Under the pieces are notes generated by a model, which was not told where the DNA came from, did no database searches, and was given only the letters and a program-made list of their open reading frames with translations. From positions 125,249 through 189,248 of the forward strand of contig NZ_LFIP02000007.1 in assembly GCF_001189235.2 (NCBI RefSeq): a DNA stretch of 64,000 nucleotides, given 5' to 3'. Both the position numbers and the translations under genes were made by a program. Shown here piece by piece: positions 46,924-56,799 of this stretch. This stretch comes from Bradyrhizobium embrapense (GTDB lineage Bacteria > Pseudomonadota > Alphaproteobacteria > Rhizobiales > Xanthobacteraceae). Every line of letters begins with the position of its first letter. Position 1 is the first letter of the stretch.

Positions 46924-48321
46924 GTGAGGTTTTCCGAACCGGCCATTTTTGACGGGAAGGAAACTCGCTTGTCACAGACACTTAGTCAGCACGGGGCAGT
47001 TAAATCGCGCGTCAATGCGATCCTGCGTGCAACCAGCGGCAATTTCCTCGAGCAATTCGACTTTTTCCTGTTTGGCTTTTACGCCAGCGCTATCGGACGA
47101 GCCTTCTTCCCATCCGAAAGTGAAACAGCCTCGTTGGTCAACACTTTCGGCGTGTTCTGGTTGGGTGCCTTAATGCGTCCAGTAGGCGCAATCGTCCTCG
47201 GCGCCTATATCGATCAGATCGGCCGTCGAAAAGGCCTGATCATCACACTATCGATCATGGCGATCGGCACTGTCATTATCGCTTTCTGTCCCAGTTACGC
47301 GACCATTGGCATTGCAGCCCCGATTATCGTTCTGGCTGGACGGCTGCTGCAGGGTTTTTCCGCCGGCGTCGAGGTCGGCGGCGTTTCAGTCTACCTGGCG
47401 GAGATCGCAACCCCAGGCAATCGCGGCTTCTATACATCCTTTCAATCGTCTAGCCAGCAGGTCGCGATCTTCGTCGCGGCGAGCGTGGGCTACCTGCTGA
47501 ACGAGTCGATGCCGGCCGAAACCGTAGCCTCCTGGGGATGGCGCATTCCGTTCTTTCTCGGCTGCCTTATCATCCCGCTTATCTTCGTTCTTCGTCGAAC
47601 ACTGGAGGAAACGCCGGAATTTCTGGCGATGAAGAAGCATCCGAAAGCCCGCGAGATCTTTGCCTCGGCGCTGGTCGGCTGGCGCATAGTCGTTCTCGGA
47701 ATGATGATGGCGATCCTGAGCACGACGACCTTCTATTTCGTCACCGTTTACACGCCCACTTTCGGCAAGACGGTCTTGAAGCTGTCCGCTCAGGATGCTC
47801 TCCTGGTGACGCTCCTGGTCGCCATGACCAATTTCATCTGGAATCCAATTGGCGGCGCCGTCTCCGACCGTATCGGCCGAAAGCCAGTTCTGCTCGCCAT
47901 TGCCGGCCTTGCATTGATGAGCGCGTATCCGGCCTTGAACTGGCTGGTAAGCGCTCCCACCTTCGGCAAGATGTTGGTGGTCGCGATGATGTTCTCGTTC
48001 TATTTTGGCACCTACAGCGGAACTATGTTGGGCGCGCTCGTTGAGATCGTGCCCGCGCATGTTCGCACAACTTGCTTTTCCCTGGCCTTCGCACTCGCTG
48101 CCGCCTTGTTTGGGACCTTTACGCCGTTGGCCTCGACCTGGCTCATTGAGCGGACCAACGACAAGGCTTCACCGGCGTATTGGCTGATGTTTTCAGCCAC
48201 GCTCGGCATCATCGCGGCACTGACCATCTATCGGGGCACCGCCAAACCGTCGAGAACCGCGGACCGTTCACACCTTGAACCAAATGACAGCACCTTGGGC
48301 GTGCAAACGGCATCGCCCTAG
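46924..48321 (+). CDS. MHS-family MFS transporter (citrate/dicarboxylate-proton symporter type)
   Basis: A 465 aa, 12-helix permease. Metabolite:H+ symporter signatures: NFLEQFDFFLFGFYASAIG at the first helix, GAYIDQIGRRKGL in loop 2-3, and GRLLQGFSAGVEVGGVSVYLAE in helices 4-5. The second MFS motif is SDRIGRKPVLL near residue 318. This pattern matches CitA-like citrate or tricarballylate importers. It is convergent with fixA. The GTG at 46924 opens the frame, but a TTG at 46969 with GGAAGGA upstream may be the real start. Role by inference: uptake of an organic acid in the symbiotic state. Confidence 0.88.
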   Translation: MRFSEPAIFDGKETRLSQTLSQHGAVKSRVNAILRATSGNFLEQFDFFLFGFYASAIGRAFFPSESETASLVNTFGVFWLGALMRPVGAIVLGAYIDQIGRRKGLIITLSIMAIGTVIIAFCPSYATIGIAAPIIVLAGRLLQGFSAGVEVGGVSVYLAEIATPGNRGFYTSFQSSSQQVAIFVAASVGYLLNESMPAETVASWGWRIPFFLGCLIIPLIFVLRRTLEETPEFLAMKKHPKAREIFASALVGWRIVVLGMMMAILSTTTFYFVTVYTPTFGKTVLKLSAQDALLVTLLVAMTNFIWNPIGGAVSDRIGRKPVLLAIAGLALMSAYPALNWLVSAPTFGKMLVVAMMFSFYFGTYSGTMLGALVEIVPAHVRTTCFSLAFALAAALFGTFTPLASTWLIERTNDKASPAYWLMFSATLGIIAALTIYRGTAKPSRTADRSHLEPNDSTLGVQTASP

Positions 48322-48415
48322 CATGGTGCTCCCGGATACAGACAGGTTTCGCCTCGTCGTCACCGCGGTCTCGAAGCTGGACTTGTGTTTTGGTCTGACC
48401 GACCTTCTATCCAGA

Positions 48416-49258
48416 TCAACCATCACGGGCTGATACCGCAAGTTCGGCTTCGAGCTTGGGTTGATGCTTGAAAATAGCGTCTATCAGTGCCTGCGCGGGT
48501 TGCTCGGTGGCCTCAACCAAGGCCGCCTTCTCAGCGCGTGCAGAGGGGGCGAACACTCGCTTGACGACGGTCGGTGAGCCCTTGAGACCGCATTTGGAGA
48601 TGTCCTCAACGCCTGCGTCGTGCGCGCTCCATTTCACGATCGGCGCCCGTGCGGCACGTAAGGCATCCGCCATCGCGCCGCGCCGAATCTGGTTTGTCGC
48701 CTCCAGCATGGTGATGAGACAGGGCAGCCTCGTGTGCAGGACCTGGACACCACCTTCGGAACGTCGTTCGGCTTCGATTGTGTGTGCGGCGAGATCCAGG
48801 GATCTGACCTTGGCGACGTAGGTAAGCTGCAGCACGCCCAGGCGCTTTGCGATGCCGGGCCCAACCTGCGCGGTATCGCCGTCGATGGTCTGCTTGCCTG
48901 TGAAGATGAGGTTTACCGGGCCATATTCCTTACCGATCTTTCGGATGGCTGTTGCCAGTGCATACGTCGTGGCAAGGGTGTCGGAGCCCGCAAAGCATCG
49001 ATCAGTGAGCAGTACGGCGCGATCGGCACCATAGGTCAGCGCCTTCCTCAAAGAGTCTTCCGCCGACGGCGGGCCCATTGTAAGCACGGTTATTTCGCCG
49101 CCAAACCGATCGCGCAGTTCCAGCGCGGCCTCAAACGCAAAGAGGTCATATGGGTTGATGATGGTCGGCACACCCTGACGCATGATCGTATTGGTAACGG
49201 GGTGCACGCGAATCTGTGCAGAGTCGGGAACCTGTTTGATGCAGACGACATTGTGCAC
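48416..49258 (-). CDS. fixA: FixA, electron transfer flavoprotein beta-type subunit
   Basis: A 280 aa ETF-beta homologue. With FixB, FixC and FixX it forms an electron-bifurcating complex that delivers low-potential electrons to nitrogenase. It begins HNVVCIKQVPDSAQIRV and carries NPYDLFAFEAALELRD, LTYGADRAVLLTDR, GKQTIDGDTAQVGPGIA and CLITMLEATNQIRR, all ETF-beta/FixA family stretches. The start is GTG at 49258 with GGAG seven bases upstream. It stands alone; in bradyrhizobia fixA is known to be separate from fixBCX. A -24/-12 promoter and a NifA-type site lie just upstream. Confidence 0.96.
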   Translation of the reverse strand: MHNVVCIKQVPDSAQIRVHPVTNTIMRQGVPTIINPYDLFAFEAALELRDRFGGEITVLTMGPPSAEDSLRKALTYGADRAVLLTDRCFAGSDTLATTYALATAIRKIGKEYGPVNLIFTGKQTIDGDTAQVGPGIAKRLGVLQLTYVAKVRSLDLAAHTIEAERRSEGGVQVLHTRLPCLITMLEATNQIRRGAMADALRAARAPIVKWSAHDAGVEDISKCGLKGSPTVVKRVFAPSARAEKAALVEATEQPAQALIDAIFKHQPKLEAELAVSARDG

Positions 49259-49295
49259 GGAGTTGCTCCAGAAGTTACGGCACTACGAAGAGAAC

Positions 49296-49311
49296 AGCAA
49301 GTCTCGTACCA
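49296..49311 (-). promoter_or_regulatory. Sigma-54 (-24/-12) promoter of fixA
   Basis: The minus strand reads TGGTACGAGACTTGCT with GG at 49310-49309 and GC at 49298-49297, 10 bp apart. The predicted start near 49285 gives a leader of about 27 nt. Confidence 0.85.
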
Positions 49312-49329
49312 CAACGACTCTCCTTGGAC

Positions 49330-49345
49330 TGTGCTCGCCATCACA
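49330..49345. promoter_or_regulatory. NifA-type activator site of fixA
   Basis: A perfect TGT-N10-ACA, centred only about 52 bp upstream of the predicted start. NifA sites are usually at -80 to -150, so either this close site works or another site is used. Confidence 0.55.
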
Positions 49346-49477
49346 AAGGCCTGGACGGAGCCGATCGAGCGACCTGACCCGGTTTTGTGAGGGACGAATA
49401 CCGACATGCGTCGAAGCCCGCGACAGCGCCGTGCCGCCGCCGGGCACGTCAGGTAAGTGACGCCAAGGTCCTTGCGC

Positions 49478-51304
49478 TCAAAACCGCTTGATCTCGATCC
49501 CGTATTTCCTCAACGCGTAACCAATCTGACGCGGCGTTAGCCCCAGCAAGCGCGCTGCTTTTGCCTGCACCCATCCAGATTTTTCCATGGCTGCAATGAC
49601 TCGCTCGCGATCGGCGATCTTCGCGCCACTTACGAGGACCGTGCCGGGAGGAGCAGCCAGCGAGGCCAACTCGCTGCCGCCTGGCGGAGCCGGCGCGGTC
49701 GCTTCAGGTAGCGGAGTGATCGACTTAGCCAGTACCGGCGTGCTCGGGACCGCCGGCATGATCATCTCCTCCGATGTACTTTTCCACAGCATGGCGGAAA
49801 GACATTGGCCGTGGCAACAAGCGAAATCATTTCTCACGATCGCTGGCCCGGCGGACAGCGTCGCCGTACGCTGAATGCAGTTTTCGAGCTCTCGGACATT
49901 TCCGGGAAAGCCGCAATTCATCAGCACATCGATCGCGCTCGCATCCAAGGTGAGCGTACGCCCGTTCTCGTTATTGAAGTTCCTGAGAAACTCGTTGGCC
50001 AGCAGCGGAATATCACTGCGCCGCTCACGCAGCGGCGGCAGGAGCAAAGGAACGACGCTGATCCGATAGTAAAGGTCTGCGCGAAACTCGCTCTTTGCTA
50101 CGGCCTCTTCCAGGTTCCTGTTGGTCGCTGCTATGACACGAACATCGACCTTGATGGTCTGGTTGCTGCCGACGCGCTCGAACTCCTGCTCTTGCAGAAC
50201 TCGCAGCAATTTCGCCTGGAACGGCGCCGAAATCTCGCCGATCTCGTCTAGAAATAGTGTCCCTTTGTCAGCAAGCTCGAAGCGCCCCTTGCGCGAGCTG
50301 AATGCGCCGGTGAAGGCACCTTTTTCATGGCCAAACAATTCGGACTCCAGGACCGTCTCAGGCAGCGCCGCGCAATTCAGTTTGACGAAGGGCCGCTTGG
50401 CTCGAGATGACGACTCGTGAATGGCTTTGGCTACCAGTTCCTTTCCGGTCCCGGATTCACCGCGCAGTAGAACCGTGCTGTTCGATTTGGCTACGATCGC
50501 GATCTTATCGAGAAGCCCACGGAGCGCCGGGCTGTCGCCAATAATGCCATGAACTTGGACCTTCTTGCGATCCCGTGCAGGTTGCCTAAGCTCAAACAAT
50601 TGCTTTTGTAGCCGGTCCTTCTCCACCATCAGCCGTTCGCGGTCGCAGGCGAACAAGCGGTGCAGCTTCACTGTCTGTCCCACCAGATTGGCGATCATGG
50701 CAAGCAGCCGTGCGTCGTGATCGAGCCGCAGACTCGACCTTTCGTCGCGGATACGGTCGACTGTCAGCGTACCCACGACCTTGGGGTCGATGCGAATTGG
50801 CACTCCGATGAACGAGACGGGTGTATTATCCGAGGCACCCAGCACCTCGAGGTCGGCAGCGCTGAATGCCGGCTCGGCTGCCACATCCTCGGCGACAAGA
50901 GGCCGGTCCTCCACGACGATTTGATTGATCGCCTTTCGGGGCAAGCGCATCCGGTACCGTTCGTCGCTGCCTTCGCTCCAGCCGTCGCCCACGGTGATGT
51001 CTGGCATCCCGTCATCGTCGAACAGTGAGACGATGCCGTGTCGCATCTGCACAAACGATTGCAGAAGCTCGAGAACGTTGGCCAAGGTGACTTCAAGCCG
51101 GCAAGGAGCGGTCAGTATCTTCGATATTTCGAAGATGCCGGTCAGTGCGCTCTCGCGCAATGGCTCGACGGAGAGCTCGCGTTGCGGCTCCACTTCTGAG
51201 GCAGGTCTTTCGCGTGCGGAAGCGATATGCAGCATGAGGCGGTCTCCGTTGTTTTGGTCATCCGCCCTGGCGACTTGTTCTGGTTTGCGAGCTTCGTTAG
51301 GCAT
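49478..51304 (-). CDS. nifA: NifA, sigma-54-dependent activator of nitrogen fixation genes
   Basis: 608 aa; a start at Met24 (51235) would give 585 aa. Domains: N-terminal GAF (about 50-215), AAA+ ATPase (about 250-480) with Walker A GESGTGKE (282-289), sigma-54 contact loop GAFTGA (329-334) and Walker B TLFLDE (349-354), then a Cys-bearing linker and a C-terminal helix-turn-helix (about 565-605, ending GYALRKYGIEIKRF). Cys464, Cys476, Cys497 and Cys501 (CxxxC-type linker, CHGQC) mark the oxygen-sensitive rhizobial type of NifA, inactive in air. It follows fixR in one operon. Its targets in this window include groESL and fixA. Confidence 0.97.
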   Translation of the reverse strand: MPNEARKPEQVARADDQNNGDRLMLHIASARERPASEVEPQRELSVEPLRESALTGIFEISKILTAPCRLEVTLANVLELLQSFVQMRHGIVSLFDDDGMPDITVGDGWSEGSDERYRMRLPRKAINQIVVEDRPLVAEDVAAEPAFSAADLEVLGASDNTPVSFIGVPIRIDPKVVGTLTVDRIRDERSSLRLDHDARLLAMIANLVGQTVKLHRLFACDRERLMVEKDRLQKQLFELRQPARDRKKVQVHGIIGDSPALRGLLDKIAIVAKSNSTVLLRGESGTGKELVAKAIHESSSRAKRPFVKLNCAALPETVLESELFGHEKGAFTGAFSSRKGRFELADKGTLFLDEIGEISAPFQAKLLRVLQEQEFERVGSNQTIKVDVRVIAATNRNLEEAVAKSEFRADLYYRISVVPLLLPPLRERRSDIPLLANEFLRNFNNENGRTLTLDASAIDVLMNCGFPGNVRELENCIQRTATLSAGPAIVRNDFACCHGQCLSAMLWKSTSEEMIMPAVPSTPVLAKSITPLPEATAPAPPGGSELASLAAPPGTVLVSGAKIADRERVIAAMEKSGWVQAKAARLLGLTPRQIGYALRKYGIEIKRF

Positions 51305-51480
51305 GACATTCTCGATCTAGGGCCAAGTGTTGACGAGACGCCGTAGAAGCGTAACAGCTTTTCGTGGCACGACGATAAACTTTCAGTGCGTTTCTTTTGC
51401 GGAATGGATGCCCGACGTCAGCGTAGAACGTAGGTTCCACTGCTGCAGCTCAAGTCAGCTGCCTTGCAAGGCGAGGCCGA

Positions 51481-52317
51481 TCACAGATGTTGCCCACCGT
51501 TGATCGGCAGCTCGGCTCCCGTGACGTAGCTCGCAGCATCTGAGCACAGGAAGAAGATGACCTTGGCCACCTCATCGGGCGTTCCCACTCTGCGCAGCGG
51601 GATAGTAGGCACAAGACGCGCCTCGGTTTCGGGCGACAACATGTCCGTCCCGATTTCGCCGGGAGCGATCGCATTCACACGAATGCCGTGCGGCGCGTAA
51701 TCATGTGCCATTTCGCGTGTGAGACTTGCAAGCGCCGCCTTCGACGTCGCATAGGCACTTCCAGCAAACGGATGCACCTTCGATCCGGCGATCGAAGTCA
51801 CATTGACGATCGATCCTGACCCAGCTTTCAGGTCGTCAAACAAACCCTGCGCCAGCAGGATCGGAGCCACGAGATTGAGATGGAAGACCCTCATCCAAGT
51901 CTCGGTGGACGTCGTCAAGGACGTTAGCCGGTCACCATTAGGTGTTTTCGGCGAAATCCCGGCATTATTCACCAGGGCGTGCAACACTCCGCCGCTCAAA
52001 CGTTTTTTCACCTCGCTCACCGCGCTCGGCAGCATTCGATGGTCGCTGAGGTCGATCTGGACATGATCCTCGTTCCCTGATTCCCACGGGCAGCGCTCGC
52101 CGTCAAACGGCTGGCGCGCGCAAGAAATGATACGCCAGCCGGCTTCTGAAAACAGCTTGGCAGTAGCGTGACCAATTCCGCGCGATGCGCCAGTTAGAAG
52201 CATCGTCTTCCCTTCTCCTCGATGCGCGCCGGCTTTATCGGCATGAAACGGACAAGTCGAGTGCATCGCCAGCAGCGGGCTCGGGATCGGATCGTCATTT
52301 GGCAAATCGAGAGCCAC
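51481..52317 (-). CDS. fixR: FixR, short-chain dehydrogenase/reductase co-transcribed with nifA
   Basis: 278 aa from GTG 52317, exactly the length I recall for Bradyrhizobium FixR. Longer frames upstream would run through the promoter; GAGGAGGTG supports the GTG. SDR motifs: MLLTGASRGIGHATA (NADP loop), LHALVNNAGISP (NAG), the catalytic Ser in IVNVTSIAGS and SAYATSKAALASL (YxxxK). The fixR function is unknown and it is known to be dispensable. Its importance is that it leads the fixR-nifA operon. Confidence 0.95.
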   Translation of the reverse strand: MALDLPNDDPIPSPLLAMHSTCPFHADKAGAHRGEGKTMLLTGASRGIGHATAKLFSEAGWRIISCARQPFDGERCPWESGNEDHVQIDLSDHRMLPSAVSEVKKRLSGGVLHALVNNAGISPKTPNGDRLTSLTTSTETWMRVFHLNLVAPILLAQGLFDDLKAGSGSIVNVTSIAGSKVHPFAGSAYATSKAALASLTREMAHDYAPHGIRVNAIAPGEIGTDMLSPETEARLVPTIPLRRVGTPDEVAKVIFFLCSDAASYVTGAELPINGGQHL

Positions 52318-52354
52318 GCCCACCTCCTCTCCTGTTGCGTGCTCGCGCACTCCA

Positions 52355-52370
52355 AGCAGGAATTGAGCCA
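52355..52370 (-). promoter_or_regulatory. Sigma-54 (-24/-12) promoter of fixR-nifA
   Basis: The minus strand reads TGGCTCAATTCCTGCT with GG at 52369-52368 and GC at 52357-52356. The start would be near 52344, 27 nt before the GTG. In B. japonicum this promoter overlaps a second one activated by RegR at about -68; a GTTCTGCGACACC near 52420-52408 may be part of that site, but I cannot be sure. Confidence 0.85.
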
Positions 52371-53315
52371 CCATAACCGAGGCAACGCCGCTCCGGCTTT
52401 GCGGCCTGGTGTCGCAGAACGCTTGGCAGGTTCGCAACGGCGCATTCGCTTTGCGACAACAATGGCATGTTAGCAACAAAAACGTCGGAACCGCGCGCTC
52501 GCCTAAATGAATACGGGCCTGGAAGCGGCGCGCCCTTTTCTGTTTGCGCAATCCGCGAAAGCGACAGCTGGGCAGCATTTGTCGCGGAGCAACGATCGGT
52601 CGGTAGGATCAGGCCTGTTAAGCCGCGCCGTTCAGCGATCCGAAACTGACGTTATCATCCTGGCACGTCCGATTTCCCTACAGCTGCCCGACCTGTCACG
52701 CACAGGCCCGTTTGACGGTCGCATATCGCCGCGAATTCCTTTCGCGTATCGTGAACCGGTTCGCTGATTGTTTGAACGGGTCCCCGGTCGCGCCTGCGTC
52801 AGTTGGGCGAGCGAGCGGCAGACGGCCTTGAGGACTGTTGCGCCAATCGATCCTGGCCAACAGATAGTCCAGCTACGCCGGAGAGATCGTTTCCGGATCA
52901 CCCGCGACCGATGTCCCGATGATTCTTTCTTCTCCCTAGCCTTTTGGTGAATAAGTATACTCCCTGCCAGGCGTGCCAGACACCTTCACAAGATCGCTGC
53001 GGCGACAGCGGAAGACGAAGATGCGCGCTCAGCGGGTCCAGCACCTTGTACGTCCTACACTTCAGCTGCTAACGGCGGAAAGCTCCTGGCATCAGACTGT
53101 CGCACCCGCGCCTTCGAGGTTCTGCAAAGGAGGCACTGTTGGCTCATTTTTCAGTGCAAGGCGCTGCTCGACCTCCCAAGGACATCAATGCATACCATCC
53201 CGTCTAACGTCGGCCGCGGTGATATGAGAGTGCAGCCTTGTCCTTGCCCGACGTCAGGACCAACCAAATTCCCAAGGTTCGCGCGAGGCGAAGACGGAGA
53301 TAGGCGCGCACCTTT
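52371..53315. other. 0.95 kb upstream of fixR
   Basis: No supportable gene. It contains the upstream control region of fixR-nifA at its left edge. Frames at 52507-52767 and 52632-52901 lack known domains. Confidence 0.4.
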
Positions 53316-53498
53316 TTAGCGCGGCGAGGCAATTGTTGATCGACGTCGGGCTTCGCACTTCCGAGGGTTAACGTCCTCCAGGATAACCTCGCTGCCAGCG
53401 GCCACTTCGCCAACGATTCTACGCCGGGAAGACACGTGATAGCACTTTTTGATGCAAAGAGCGGCCATCAAATCAGTGATGGTAAGCTCGACGTTCAT
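53316..53498 (-). CDS. Small ORF overlapping the nodZ stop
   Basis: 60 aa, beginning MNVELTITDLMAALCIKKC. Its ATG overlaps the nodZ stop as ATGA, the arrangement of translationally coupled genes. After about 45 residues the composition becomes Arg-rich, which may mean the original 3' end is lost. Not recognised; it could be a remnant of a gene that once followed nodZ. Confidence 0.35.
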   Translation of the reverse strand: MNVELTITDLMAALCIKKCYHVSSRRRIVGEVAAGSEVILEDVNPRKCEARRRSTIASPR

Positions 53499-54481
53499 GT
53501 CCTCACGACCTCTTGGGAAGCTTCTTCAATCAAGATTAGTCGGCTCGGATCGTTTAGGTCGAACTCTATGACGCGTGGCGCACACAGGCGTGCATAGCGT
53601 GTGAAAGCGCTTGTCGGAGGAAAACGAATTGCAGTGTCGCACCGCGCAAGGAGATACATTTCGGTAAGGGCGGCAAACCCGCCCTCGACTCCGAGCGCCC
53701 CGCTGTGCAACGGTCCGGCCTGAGGGGGCTTGAAGCGCTTGGGAATCGTGAAAACATCGGGAAATATTGCCGAAACCTGCTCAAGGACGCGCGCGCTGTC
53801 CGTGCACAGGAACGCCCTCACTGGTTTTGTGTGCGGCAACGCCTTGGCCCTTTCGATGGCATTACAGACCTGTCGCAGGGCGCGCTCCGGATCGGTCCAA
53901 TAGGGAGCATGCCCCATAATGTCCTCGCCGTTGCCGTGTCGAACATGAATGCCGATCATACTGTATGGCTCAAAGTGCTCGCGATAAATGGCATCAATCC
54001 GGGCCTGACTCTCAGGGCGTGGTTTGATGCTCCGAAAGATTTCCCGTTCTGCTTCTTGATCGCAGCGCCACATCAGGCAGGCGTCACAAACGACAGTGTT
54101 CGCATCGCTGTCTTGCTGGCCTTGAAATAGTTGATCGAGTTCGTCGCGCTCTCGGAAAATTTGCTCGTCCGGCCGATAGACGCAGTCGATCGATGGCTTA
54201 TTCCACCAACTCGGGAAGAATGGTCCTGGCAACGAGCGCTGATTGATCTGGTCGTCGCAAATCACCCGTACGCCGGCAATGTCCTGAACTGGTTCAAAGA
54301 ACACTGGAAAGGCATTGACGAAGGGTTGGTCGAGATAACAAGACCCCCGCCAATCGATGACCAGGTTACGCCCGGTCCGCTGTGCAAAACGCCAAGCAGC
54401 CGCCAGCGACCACAGGCAGTCGCCGAATCCCGTACGTCGTCGGGACACTACGAACCTATCATTCTTCGAACCGCTCTGCAT
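53495..54481 (-). CDS. nodZ: NodZ, alpha-1,6-fucosyltransferase for Nod factor
   Basis: 328 aa. The enzyme moves fucose from GDP-fucose to the reducing-end GlcNAc of the lipochitooligosaccharide. Motifs: RFVVSRRRTGFGDCLWSLA at the N-terminus, LVIDWRGSCY, and the catalytic HVRHGNGEDIMGHAPYW near residue 185. RFPPTSAFTRYARL is near the end. I chose ATG 54481 because GGGAGGAGGCC stands just before it; the frame is open 40 codons further but with poor sites. It lies downstream of nolO on the same strand, with 302 bp between. Confidence 0.95.
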   Translation of the reverse strand: MQSGSKNDRFVVSRRRTGFGDCLWSLAAAWRFAQRTGRNLVIDWRGSCYLDQPFVNAFPVFFEPVQDIAGVRVICDDQINQRSLPGPFFPSWWNKPSIDCVYRPDEQIFRERDELDQLFQGQQDSDANTVVCDACLMWRCDQEAEREIFRSIKPRPESQARIDAIYREHFEPYSMIGIHVRHGNGEDIMGHAPYWTDPERALRQVCNAIERAKALPHTKPVRAFLCTDSARVLEQVSAIFPDVFTIPKRFKPPQAGPLHSGALGVEGGFAALTEMYLLARCDTAIRFPPTSAFTRYARLCAPRVIEFDLNDPSRLILIEEASQEVVRT

Positions 54482-54783
54482 GGCCTCCTCCCGGGCTCCT
54501 GGTTGGACGAAAGACGCCATTGCAGACATCTCATGTATCATCTCGTCCGATGTCGCGGTCTGAAATTGCGGTGGCGGCGAGCTGCGTCGGTAGAACTTCA
54601 TATCAGTGCTATCCGTGATGCGCCGATATCTCGCAACACGTTCCGTCTTTTCTTGAGCGGTGTTGCAGCGACGTGCCGATTTCAGCCAAATGCCCGATGC
54701 CCGCTCCGTGCGTCGGACGGCCTGGCCTTCTCACATGCAGGCATAGGCATGGCCATGCTCATGAGTTACGGCTATGTTTTGCT

Positions 54784-56799
54784 TTACACTTTATTGCGGT
54801 CCCGGGCCGCGCGCGGCGGAAGCAGACGAATGCCTCGCCGCTCCCACACGAGCCGCAATTCCTTCACGAAATCTTCACGCTTGGCCTGGCCCAGCATGGT
54901 TGCGTCGAGCAGCCAGCCGAGCGACGCCTCGCCCTCGATCCGCATCAACATCTCGAACAGCTCATGCGAGATGCGCATACTATCGTGGGCGGAATGTCCC
55001 GTGCGGATCTCGCAGACCGTCTCCTGACGATCTACCGCTACGTGCGAGCGGACACGATGAAGCGATGCGTAGGGTGGCAATGAAACGCCTAATGCGCTCC
55101 AATCCTGCAATGTTGCCGTCCGCTTCTTGACCAAGAACGGCCCGACCACAAGTCCGTCCAAATCGGTCGTCAAGAACGCAACAATCGCGTCTGACACCGA
55201 ATCAACGATGGGCTCGGCATTGTTGTTAAACGACGTGTTTAGAAGAATCGGTATTCCAGTTCGCTTTTTGAACTCGTTGATCAAATCCCAATAAGCAGGG
55301 TTCGTCTCGCGCGACACCGTTTGCAGACGAGCGGTCCCGTCAACGTGCGTGATCGCACCGAGCACGCTGCGCTGGGCTTCACGCACGCGAACCACAAAGT
55401 TCATGAACGGCAGCTCCCTCGTGCCGCTTGGAAGCTCGAAGAACTCGCTCGCATGCTCAACCAGTACAGACGGCGCAAATGGACGATAACTCTCGCGCTT
55501 TTTGACCATCTCGTTAATTCGGCTCTTGTTATCGGCTGGGCGCGGGTCCGCAAGAATGCTGCGGTTACCAAGCGCACGTGGGCCGAACTCAGAGCGGCCC
55601 TGAACCCAGCCGATTACAGCGCCATTTGCCATCCAGTCTGCCGCACTGGATGCTATGTCATCACTTCGTTGAATGTCGAGGTGGCCTGACCATGCGTTGA
55701 GCTCACGCTCCACGGCTTGCTCATTGCCGAGATCGGGCCCCCAATAGACGTCCGGCAGTCGCTCGCGCGGCGCCGGCCTGCCCAGCTCATTTGACACGAT
55801 CAATGCAGCGCCGAGCGCGCAACCGGCGTCGTGCGCCGCAGGTTGAACAAAGATGTCGTCAAACAGCCCGGAATAAAGCAGTTTACCGTTCAGCGTGCAA
55901 TTATGGGCTACCCCTCCAGCCAGGCACAAGCGTGCTATGCCTGTCGCTTCACGATGGTGCCGCAGGATGTGAAACACGATCCGCTCCAGCGCCTCCTGCA
56001 GCGAAGCGCTGACATCTCGATGTTGTTGGGTGAATGGCATTCCTTTTCGCCGAACCTCGATGTGGCGGACCAGGGCCGGCGCGATACGATCCAGGTGAAC
56101 GCGATAGCCACCCTTGTCCAACAACTCGTAGAACTGCGCGAAGAGTTCGCGATAGGGAGCGGGATCGCCATACGGGGCAAGCCCCATCACTTTGTACTCG
56201 TCGAACAACCCGTAGCCGAGATATCGGATTGTCTCGAGATAGAACAGCCCCAGGGAGTTACGTTCCGGGAAGCTTGCAAGCTGCGCAATTTCGATGCCAG
56301 ACCCCACCGCCAATAAGCCGGAGAGGAAATCGCCACTACCGTCGACCGCGAAAATGAGACTTTGTTCGAACCCCGACATGGCAAACGCGCTCACGGCATG
56401 GGCTTCGTGGTGATTTACGAAGGAAAGCCGCGTCGGATCGATATCGGCGTCGAACTCCCGTGCCAGCAGCTGGCGCATCAACAGTTTGGCGTCCAGCGGC
56501 ACGGGCTTGGAAACAGAAAGACGCTCGAGCATTGTATTGCAGTAGGCTTCAGTCGCGTAGAACGCGATACGGTCAATCTCGCCGAGCTCAACTCCTGCGG
56601 TAGAAAGGCAGTATCGGATGGAGTTACTCGGCAACTTGTTGGAGTGCTTGACGCGGTTGAGCCGCTCCTCTTCGACGGCAGCAATCACGCGGCCATCCTG
56701 CACAAGAACCGCAGCACCATCGTGAAGAAATGTACCCGGCAGCTCCGGCGAGCTTTCATAGATTCTGTCAAGACCACCACTTATTCCTAGGCACAACAT
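54784..56799 (-). CDS. nolO: NolO, Nod factor carbamoyltransferase
   Basis: 671 aa, a TobZ/NodU-type O-carbamoyltransferase that decorates the terminal GlcNAc of the Nod factor. The N-terminal domain shows LHDGAAVLVQDGRVIAAVEEERL and the metal site NHHEAHAVSAF. A YrdC-like/C-terminal part contains CLAGGVAHNCTLNGKLL, GWVQGRSEFGPRALGNRSIL and ILLNTSFNNNAEPIV. I chose ATG 56799 with GGAG nearby; an ATG 12 bp upstream is possible. The gene is intact in one frame (older reports split this locus into nolMNO). Confidence 0.93.
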   Translation of the reverse strand: MLCLGISGGLDRIYESSPELPGTFLHDGAAVLVQDGRVIAAVEEERLNRVKHSNKLPSNSIRYCLSTAGVELGEIDRIAFYATEAYCNTMLERLSVSKPVPLDAKLLMRQLLAREFDADIDPTRLSFVNHHEAHAVSAFAMSGFEQSLIFAVDGSGDFLSGLLAVGSGIEIAQLASFPERNSLGLFYLETIRYLGYGLFDEYKVMGLAPYGDPAPYRELFAQFYELLDKGGYRVHLDRIAPALVRHIEVRRKGMPFTQQHRDVSASLQEALERIVFHILRHHREATGIARLCLAGGVAHNCTLNGKLLYSGLFDDIFVQPAAHDAGCALGAALIVSNELGRPAPRERLPDVYWGPDLGNEQAVERELNAWSGHLDIQRSDDIASSAADWMANGAVIGWVQGRSEFGPRALGNRSILADPRPADNKSRINEMVKKRESYRPFAPSVLVEHASEFFELPSGTRELPFMNFVVRVREAQRSVLGAITHVDGTARLQTVSRETNPAYWDLINEFKKRTGIPILLNTSFNNNAEPIVDSVSDAIVAFLTTDLDGLVVGPFLVKKRTATLQDWSALGVSLPPYASLHRVRSHVAVDRQETVCEIRTGHSAHDSMRISHELFEMLMRIEGEASLGWLLDATMLGQAKREDFVKELRLVWERRGIRLLPPRAARDRNKV

